64,000 bases of DNA from Cruorifilaria tuberocauda (lineage: Eukaryota; Nematoda; Chromadorea; Rhabditida; Onchocercidae), in the NCBI GenBank assembly GCA_013365365.1, contig JABVXU010000178.1, positions 1-64,000 of the forward strand, in the 5' to 3' direction. Below the pieces are notes generated by a model. That model was not told the DNA's origin and ran no database searches. It saw nothing but the letters and a program-made list of their open reading frames with translations. Below, piece after piece: positions 55,601-64,000 of this stretch; positions within the stretch are counted from its first letter, which is position 1; each line of letters begins with the position of its first letter. Both the position numbers and the translations under genes were made by a program.

Positions 55601-58600
55601 TTTTAGAAGGACTGAAGCAGATTGCTTATGAACCAGTTTCAGGATGGTGGTAAGGAAACATTATTATTCTGGATGATATTCCTTTTGACTTCATCTTAAA
55701 AAAATCGACTAACAAAATTTAAATAAGACAATAATATTGCATACTGGTGGTTGTTTTATGTAACATTCTCTTTTATAGTTTATAATTTTAATGAATAGAT
55801 ATTTCAGGAAAATCGTTGCACTTTTTTTGTCCTTAATTGCGAGTTCATTTGCCGCTGTTATTATATTTTATTGGCAACAGATTCGGCATCTCAAATTATT
55901 CGTTTTACTACATGATCTGAGGAAGAGATGTCACACTCATTCGAATGTTTCACTTTCAGTTCGTTTTCTGCTCAAAAAATTATAATTGTCCTTTTTTAGG
56001 AACTGGTGTACATCCCATTTTATTTAATGTCAAAACCTGAAATTAAATCACATCAAAAATTGAAATTGTTCGTATGAGAGTCTATGCCTAAAACGGGCGG
56101 AAAATAATTTTTAAAGGCAGTTGCGTCAGTTATTGGGTAACATTTTCTCGATGGTATTTTATGAAAAATAGTAATATCAAGTTCGATTTAGATTTGGGAA
56201 AAATACATTCATAAAAATTGGTTCTTTTGTAAGTGCATTTATTTGCACAGCATAATTCACGGGGCATCTCCACATATATTTAATAGGGTATATTTAATAT
56301 ATATTTAATATTTAATCTCCATATGCACATAATCTGCTTTAAACATGATCCAAGTATTGAAAATTACAAGTATCCTGATAAATAAGTGAAATAACATTTA
56401 CTTGCTGAAAAGAATCTGAGGTATTTAATAAAGTCGTTTAATAAAAAATAATAAATAACTTGCTAAATGCAATTTTCAGAAGACAAAATATGCGAAAATG
56501 GACGCATCTTTTGGTATTGGTATGAGTAAAAGAATGAGCGCAGCAGCTTCTTACTCTGCACAAGAGTCGTTTTCATCGAAGTAGGCATTAAATATATATG
56601 TTGTTTAGCATATTCATTAAGATATATAGATCAAGGTTTGTGTTGATGGTTATTAAATCGTTCAGTTTGAAAGTTGTAATTAATTTGTTAAATTCTTTTT
56701 ATATTGAATTTTCTCATAACAGTTATACGTAATATTTAGTATATTCACACAAGGAAGACTGAAAGATTAAATAAGATATGAATCAAGTTTAATTAGTATT
56801 GAATAATATGTCCTTTTTATTTGTGTTATCTTGTATTATTTTATGTATTTATTTCTGTTATTTTTCATTTAGATTTCTCGAAGATTTCGTGCCCGAAAAA
56901 TGGCTTGGGCGTGGTGGATACGGTGTTGTTTTCAACTGTCGAAATCGATTAGATGACCGGAGCTATGCTGTTAAACGAATCGCAGTTAGCAACACGTATG
57001 CTTCTCATTATTGATGTTCATAAAAAACTGTGATAAAATGAATGTTGCGGCGGTATAACTCCCGTTATCATCGCTTCAGAAAGAAGAGCTCCAAAATGTC
57101 GTCTGACAAAATTAACTTGTGTAGTTAACTACATTCGTTCGTGTTACCAGAGGCGTACTATTCTAAAATTTTCGGTTTTCTTAGTATCAGGCTATTGTAT
57201 GTTAGCATAACATCACCTGTTTATGCATTTTTCAATGCCGATGAGATGCTGGTTTCTTTATATATTTGATGCAAGTTTTTATTTTTCTACTCTTGTTCTT
57301 AAAGCTGTTCGAGATTCCAGTACTATTCAAGTTTTTACTAATCGAATAATTAAGAACAGCTGCAATTGATCACGTGAAACGAGAGGCACGTGCAATGGCA
57401 CGTCTTGACCATCCAGGCATAATCCGTTATTTCCATACTTGGATGGAAAAACCTCCGTTTGGGTGGCAGCAAGCAAAGGATAAAGAAATTCTTCGGAATA
57501 TGTATGTTTTCCAACTTCTCAAAAGTGTTTTGTTTTCATCTTATTTTTTTCTATAAAGTATATTTTCAGTCGCTGTATTGAGGATTCAGGAACTAAATTC
57601 ATAAAAAAATTGAAAAGCGATGAGAACACAACTCAGTCAAAAAATCTTACAACTAAGGTATGTATTCCTTGAGTTTACAGGCTTTTAGATTGGAGATTTA
57701 CAGACTGGACTTCTTATCTTTATACTTTTGCTAATGAAACGACGAGTAGGAAAATAATAGTGATGAATGTGAGCTGTTGATACGTTCATGTAAATATAAT
57801 ATAAGTAATCTAGGATTCGTCAACTAGTGAAGAACTGTTGCATGGACTAAATTTAAACATCTCTACCGATGAAAAAGGTATTAGTGCAAGTGGTGACACC
57901 GATAATCTTTCATGGATGGATAGTGGTAAGGATGGTGAATTAGGAGGAGCAACAGAATCAGACTCATCTTCGCTCGATAATGGCAGTGAGTCTGTTGGGC
58001 ATGGAATCACTGCCATAGCTAGTAATTTTTTTTGTTCAAAAATTTTATCTTTAAACTTTTTGCTTATTTAACACATTCGACATATTCACTTTTCTGGCAT
58101 TATATCATTATGATTCGTGAAAGTTTTTTTGTACTACTTTGGGTTTAGTATTATATTCAAAGGCACAATATTAGTTTATCTGTAGTTTAAACTTCTTTAT
58201 ATTATTCATGGACGGTTAGTACTTCTAATTTTATTTCTTTCATTCCAATAGATGACAGCCTTATTCAGATGTGTTAAGACTAGCAGCGTAAGCTTTTTCA
58301 GCAGAAAGTGATGCTTCAGCAGGCATAATTTTTGCTGAATGTGGAAACTCCTTGCGCAGCACTGAAGAAATCTCAGATAAAAAATCAAAAAATGGGAAAT
58401 TATTAGATCCTCTTGAACCTCCTGCTATTTTGGTTAGAAGCATGTGTGATTTGCAAAGTTGTAAGAACATCAAAGACTATGTCTACTTTTATATACAGAT
58501 GGAGGTGATCTTTATTCTTTCATAGTGATATTTTATAAAAGGTATCGTTTTACGGTTGAAGTAGTTTAGTTAATTACATTAAGAAATTGCAAAGCGGAAT

Positions 58601-59848
58601 TAAAATGATGCTCATTAAAGAATGAAAATTTTGAAAGTGTATTCAGTTGTGTCAAGAACTAACTCTGCATAGTTGGTTGTTAGCAAATAACAGAGAGAAA
58701 GATCGTGAAATAACACGAATGCGCAAATGGTTTGCGGAATTGGTCTGCGCTATTGATTACATTCACAGTCAGGGTCTAATTCATAGAGATCTAAAGGTAG
58801 GTGTTTTTTGAACTTTCATCTTATATAGACTCTGTGCAATCACTTATGTTCTTTTTTTGCGACAATGTATGCGGTAAGAGTAGTAAATAACAGTATTGTT
58901 ATGTGGGCCAATATCTCTGCTCTCTAATATTCGCTGCATGTTGTAGCCACAAAATATATTTTTTTCTACGAATAATTGTTTGAAAATCGGTGATCTCGGT
59001 CTTGTAACAAATTATGTTAACGCTGAAGAAAAGGCCGATTGCAAACAAGATGTCATAACAAAAATTTCTCATACAAGTTATGTTGGTACCCGTCTGTATA
59101 TGAGTCCAGAGCAGGTAATTTTTCGCATTTAAATAGTGACATCTTTTCATTTCTTTTTCATCGAGCATCATGTTGATGTTTTCAAGATTTGTACACTGAT
59201 ATAGTGTTTTGCTTGCAGCTGGAAGGCAAACCGTATAATGAAAAAGTTGATGTATTTTCACTCGGCCTTATTTTTGTTGAGCTTATTGTTCCCTTTGCAA
59301 CTATTATGGAACGTAATAGCATCTTATCGGGCTTGCAAAATGACATCATGCCAAAGTGCTTGGATAATCTTCCATCTAAAGAGGTATAGAATAAGTCCAG
59401 TTTTTCTAAACAATTTTTTAAACATTGATGTTTGCCTAAGATTTACAACCTGAATTTAAGTATTTTTAAAGGCTTTATATCTGAACTAGTTTTCATTCTT
59501 TCCATAGAATAGCAGGATTTGTTTTGTTAGGAGAAAAATTATGTATTCCTTCCAAAAAACTTAAAAAGCTTCTTACAACCCAAACCCTTATAAATTGCTT
59601 GTTCTCCAGGTTATTGCGAGCATTTTTTCTTGGGAAATTCTGCGGGCACTCCTTCTTTGCATAAAGTTGAACTTGAGTGTAATGTGACTTTGTAATTCTA
59701 GAAAAATTTCATCGCATGGCTGACGGTCGTCGATCCTGAGCTTCGTCCATCTGCACGTCAGCTAGCTGAATGTGACTACCTGCACGATGAAGTACATACA
59801 TTAGGGACTTCATATTTTCATGAACATACTTTCTCAGGAGGTCGATAA
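52622..59848 (+). CDS. pek-1: PERK / PEK-1, ER-stress eIF2-alpha kinase
   Basis: Type I ER-membrane kinase of the unfolded protein response that phosphorylates eIF2-alpha (family knowledge). Exons: 52622-52747, 52945-53019, 53114-53230, 53533-53721, 53845-53978, 54060-54279, 54472-54568, 54919-55068, 55167-55331, 55478-55649, 55808-55901, 56480-56580, 56873-56995, 57355-57501, 57570-57657, 57814-58021, 58302-58504, 58647-58796, 58947-59114, 59219-59383, 59702-59848; phases agree, about 1012 aa. There is a signal peptide (residues 1-24). The luminal beta-propeller-like domain has STIDGKVTAMD, VPSLDGALYMF, DPLTGK and GAERWNLSVGEYD. The TM helix is about 484-505 after the PERK-like WWKIVA. The kinase has LGRGGYGVVF (558-567), K581, a long acidic/Ser insert (about 610-800), HRDLK (D851), DLG (869-871, usually DFG), VGTRLYMSPEQ and VDVFSLGLIFVEL. 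The exact ends of the TM exon (55901) and of exon 14 (57355) are the least certain points. It appears intact. Confidence 0.95.
56271..56318. repeat. ATATTTAAT-type short repeat
   Basis: Several imperfect copies of a TATTTAATA unit lie in tandem in the intron between the TM exon and the next PERK exon. No function can be inferred. Confidence 0.6.
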
Positions 59849-59956
59849 ATTTATTTGAAAGTGTGACACATGCATTTATCAATGGATATTAACAAATGAA
59901 TGTAAACGACACTAAATATTTCTGAAAATTCTCTTCTCTTTATGCATTCCTTTCGC

Positions 59957-59958
59957 AG
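59957..59958 (+). promoter_or_regulatory. Possible trans-splice acceptor between PERK and the downstream gene
   Basis: A TTTCGCAG acceptor follows a T-rich stretch about 110 nt after the PERK stop and 22 nt before the ATG of the next open frame. This spacing is what nematode operons use for spliced-leader addition. No spliced-leader RNA is visible in this window, so this is inference. Confidence 0.35.
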
Positions 59959-59980
59959 AGTAATTATCTATACTGTAACT

Positions 59981-60778
59981 ATGATTTTGTTTCGTCTTCA
60001 TCTGCTAATCGATAATGTTTTCCATTTCTCCGGATCAATCTTCATCTTCTGTTCATTTCAGTCATTCAAAATTTATGAATTTCTAGTCCGATGTCAAACA
60101 TTGTTAGAAACGTATTTGGGCATATTAAATTTGGAGCTTTATTCGGTAAGTTAAAACCTTCAGTAGTTGATTCTTTCTGCAGTAATTCGTAATAGTGATT
60201 TGAAATTCTTTCGCTATTCCATATGTCACGATGCTTTTGTTCATTTTTCCTTCAGTACAGTTCTTGAGTCTTGAATTAAACCGGTAGAAGTTTCAAGTTG
60301 TCCTGTACGTAAATACACGGTTACCAACCATATACAGATAGAAATTGACCTACTTTTATAACGACATTAAGCTTCCTGTATGATATTGTTTTATTTCGTC
60401 ACATCCCCGTTTTTCTGTTCAGTTTGCTTATCACTTTTTTGGTGAAATCTTGTGTGCAACAACGAAGACGCCAGTGTACCCTTCAATATTTATTCTCGGG
60501 CTAGACACAGTCTTACCTGAGTATTTGACGTAAGTACTATTGTTGGAGATTCATTCGATACGAAAAGTCTATATTTTTGGTTGTTTAAACTGTAAATAAT
60601 TTTGTGATATTTGTTTGTTATATTCTCATCAGCTGCTCATCGCTTTAGGTTTGGATCGTTATTGTTTTTCGTAAATCGCGTTATTAAAAATGCCTTTTTT
60701 CAGTGCCTTTTTCGCGCTTATTACGGTGCGAATGCTATGTCAATTTTTTTCCGTTGTATATTACCAATCTATGAATGA
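59981..60778 (+). CDS. Small hydrophobic protein of unknown function downstream of PERK
   Basis: Three exons, 59981-60145, 60423-60529 and 60649-60778, are joined by good sites (donor GTAAGT; acceptors CTGTTCAG and GCTTTAG). The phases 0 and 2 agree exactly and the chain ends in TGA: 402 nt, 133 aa. The protein is rich in Phe, Leu, Ile and Tyr: a hydrophobic N-terminus (MILFRLHLL…), then KIYEFLVRCQTLLETYLG, FAYHFFGEILCATTKTPV, and a C-terminus LLFFVNRVIKNAFFQCLF. Membrane association is likely. I do not recognise the family. The first coding part is uncertain, since a second acceptor at 60060-60061 could make the first 27 codons intronic or untranslated. Its closeness to the PERK stop suggests a shared transcript. 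Confidence 0.5.
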
Positions 60779-61969
60779 AAGAAATGAACTACAGGATATG
60801 ATATTTTCATGGCAATAATCTGGATTTCGTACATAAACGAGGAACTCATTCTTAGAGTTCTCTCTCATAAGCAAATATCAGGGAGAAATGTATTGAATCA
60901 TTCCGCAATAATATAGCTTGCAAGTGAAGGGTCTCCTTTTAAAATCAAAAGTTTTACCTTCACAGCTTTGTTTAGAATCTGTCTGGAAAAAAGAGTGGAG
61001 AAACATAGAATTTAGGAAAAAAATGAAATAGTTCTAAGTCATTTGCAAGTGATCCCTGTTTGGGAAGCCTGAACATGTATAACGATTAAATTAGCAGGAT
61101 AAACAAGTGACAGCCAAGTGAGGTGACTAGTCAAATAATTCTGCACCAAATGGGAAGTAACTTTATTTAAATGGATATACCATAGAGAGTGGGATATCTG
61201 TACTGTGGTGTCATATGCACAGTTGCATTATACATATGGTAAGTAGAATGCTGACGTACTGAAAGTTACAACTACTGCGAAAAAGGAAAAATTTGGTCGA
61301 ACAATAAGACATTTTTGGCATTTTAAAATATCAGGATTCAGTAGTAGACTAAGTGGAAGTAGCAGATGGACATGAAAATAAATATAAACATGAAAAATTA
61401 TGAATACATCAATCAGTCAGCACTCATAAACCGGGAAACCTTAACATCGCATTGCTTTAAACAGCTTTGCTTTCCATTGATCAGAAACAGAAGTACAAAC
61501 TATTGGTGGACTTTTGGAGCATAAATACGATTTAATGATGCGAGAAGTGTAATGAAACTGCTTAAGTGTAGCTATTGTAGCAGAACTGTAAGCTACAGAA
61601 GTTAGTGAGGCGAGAGAGGGGATAAGGTAAGTGCGGGTGAGACGAATGGCAACACCAAGGAAACACCACCCCACCCTCTTGGTCGCCGCCCACTACAGCT
61701 ACTAGCATCGCAGCAGCAGAGCAGTGTGGAAAGTAGAAAGTGACGAGCAGCTTCCTTCTGCTGGCAGACTATTCATTGATCGGTTGGTTCTTCCTGTTAT
61801 GGGTCACCTGCAAATCGATCACTTCTAACATCCATCCAGTTGAACGGAACAAAAAAACTTACAGCTATATTCCGCTCAAGTTGTTTTACAGCATACACAT
61901 ACACACACAGACATACACACACATACACATACACACATACACACACACATACACACACACACATACACA

Positions 61970-62001
<32 letters not shown>

Positions 62002-64000
62002 TACACACACACACACATACACACACATACACACACACATACATACCCACACACAAATACGCGCATATATACGTGCATAACGCACACACACATACATGCA
62101 TGCATTCACGCACGAACTAGTACGTACACACACATATAATAATTTCCGTATAATATTACTGGAAGACATTTCATATTTATTCATTCAAATAAACTAATTT
62201 ATATTAGTTTTTTTATCTTATCATTTAGCTAACAATCGCTTTTTCTAAAATAATCTTTTCTTTTTCTATCTGAAATTTTAAGGTCTTTTTTTATTTTTGG
62301 TTTAGTTGTGTGAAGAAGAAAAAAAGGAAGACAAAGTTCATCATACGATGATATACTTATCAAATGGTAGAATCTTTTGATGCTAAAAATTTAGACGTCA
62401 TAAGTTATGACTTAATGTATCATTCAGTAAACTGTCATTAGTTTTCCTGTTTGAATGCCTCTTATCATTATTGATTTCCAATGTTAAGCGTTTCATGAAT
62501 AATTGTTATCCTTTTCATTTCATCTTCCCCACACCTGTCCATCCACAAATAGAAGCCATAAATTAATTGATGTGCCATTGATAGTATTCCCCTAATTTTA
62601 CCTTATTCACAATTTCATATAATCTTTTATTAGTAAGCAGCACAGCATCTTTCCTATCTTCTCGATAAATTATTTACCTTTTGCTTTTACCTTTTTCGTA
62701 TGGTTACCTTTTTCATTTCGTTTATTACCTTGATTGGGAGAGGCTATTTCCTTTTTTAGTTAATCTGATTACTATTATTTAATTAATATAATTATTATTT
62801 GATAATTACTTTATACATTGATATGAAATTTTTCGTAGGATATTCAACACTTCAAATATTTCTTTTGCTATATATGAAAATCTTTTGTTTCACTTTTATT
62901 TTTAACAATTTTTAGAATTAGCATAATTTACTTATCAATATCCATTTAAAAGATAAATTATTCTAATTCTTCTTATGATAAATCTTGAATTGATAACAAT
63001 TTAATAATTAAATGAGCTCTTTACAATTTTTAAATACTTTCTGTTAAAATTTATTCACCTTCATAAGAACATTTAACAGTAGCTGATTAGTAAAATTGGA
63101 AATAATCTCTATCAATCGTTTACAATTTAATTGATTTATCATTTTAAGAATTTGAATTAGTAAACTGAACTCACTTCCTTTTCACATTCAATCTATTAAT
63201 CAGATAACATTTGAGCGTAAATTCATCCATCATTCTTATCTTTCTATGATTTCAATTAATATTTGACACATTTGAAAATCGTGGAAAAAAATGGTGGGTT
63301 TTTTTCATTTCAAAGCTCTTAAAGAGTGTTTGAATTACTCGTTACTCTTTTTTCTACTGTCTCTTAGGTTTTTCTACTATGATAAATATGGAAATTAAAA
63401 ATATTGATGAGAGAATGCTATCATTATCATTATTTGCAATAGAGTAATTCAGATGGAAGAATCATTTTTCGCCTTTCTGATTTATTACTATTATGAACAA
63501 ATAGCAGTAAGCGATGGAGAATGAAAAGTGAGGAAGAAAACCAATGATAAGAATTGTTAGTTACGATGCATATGAATGTATCTTATCAGTTTATTGTCAA
63601 TCAAATAGTTTTTAATCTTATCATATCATACTAAAGCTTATTATTGATTAGAAAACCTTACTACTATCATTTGATTTGGACAATGATAATTGATAATGAT
63701 TATTGTTCAATTAATAATAAAAATATAATAAAGCTGATTAGTAAGAAATTTTTATCGTCATATTTTACTGATGAACTGTTTCTGTTGTATGATATTATGG
63801 ATGATCATGTTAAATGATGTCAATAATAAATACGTATCAATGATAATTATAAATGATAGTTGTGATATTATTGATAAGGATATTGAAAATGACAAGTAAT
63901 CAATAATAATGTAAAAAGAAATGATTTTATTAGTGAGAAATATGAGGAATGCATCATTATGCAAACAAAATGTAATGTTTATAAACTCATCGAAATAGTC
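60779..64000. other. Gene-poor 3' flank
   Basis: No exon chain was found. A GC-richer patch at about 61590-61830 precedes the large CA microsatellite. From about 62150 to the end the sequence is very AT-rich with many GATAA/TTATC words. The open frames here come from the repeat or from low complexity. Confidence 0.6.
61892..62100. repeat. Large interrupted (CA)n / (ACACAT)n microsatellite
   Basis: About 200 nt of CA repeat broken at short intervals by CAT. It explains all the His/Thr/Tyr-rich plus-strand and Val/Cys-rich minus-strand frames between 61740 and 62184, none of which should be annotated as genes. Confidence 0.97.

Noticed and set aside
61740..62184. Several His/Thr/Tyr- or Val/Cys-rich open frames
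   Set aside because: They are six-frame readings of the (CA)n microsatellite with no coding support.

Overview
The window looks like nuclear DNA of an AT-rich nematode, most likely a filarial-type (clade III) parasite. The reasons are: roughly 70% A+T by eye, genes cut into many short exons by introns of about 70 to 700 nt, acceptors of the TTTTCAG/TTTNCAG type, animal-only families (PERK, MAM-domain proteins, LDLa receptor-like protein, NT5C2, SLC16), and an EGG-1/EGG-2-like gene, a family known from nematode fertilisation. There is no operon-dense bacterial sequence, no CRISPR and no rRNA. I rebuilt exon chains by hand from translated motifs and splice sites. For every main gene each junction keeps phase and the total is a multiple of three, which is the main support for the models.

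Layout. 1-7469: no confident gene, with remnants of decayed coding sequence on the minus strand (best piece 4067-4324). 7470-11752 (+): cytosolic purine 5'-nucleotidase (NT5C2 family, 12 exons). 13891-20317 (-) and 24067-28689 (-): two tandem paralogous secreted proteins, each signal peptide - MAM - linker - MAM, with identical 43-nt first exons. 30235-33398 (+): type II membrane protein with about nine LDLa modules (EGG-1/EGG-2-like), divergent from the second MAM gene. 34780-37250 (-): broken SLC17-family transporter pseudogene. 41235-46487 (-): SLC16 monocarboxylate-transporter-like protein with a long central loop. 52622-59848 (+): PERK/PEK-1 eIF2-alpha kinase (21 exons). 59981-60778 (+): a three-exon small gene of unknown function 132 nt after the PERK stop, arranged as if it were the second cistron of an operon. 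60779-64000: gene-poor, with a (CA)n-rich microsatellite and a very AT-rich tail.

The genes do not form one pathway. NT5C2 acts on purine nucleotides in the cytosol, PERK senses ER stress, the SLC16 protein sits in a membrane, and the MAM and LDLa proteins face outside the cell. The most notable points are the tandem MAM pair, the EGG-like receptor with a degenerate last module, the dead SLC17 gene, and the short gene trailing PERK.
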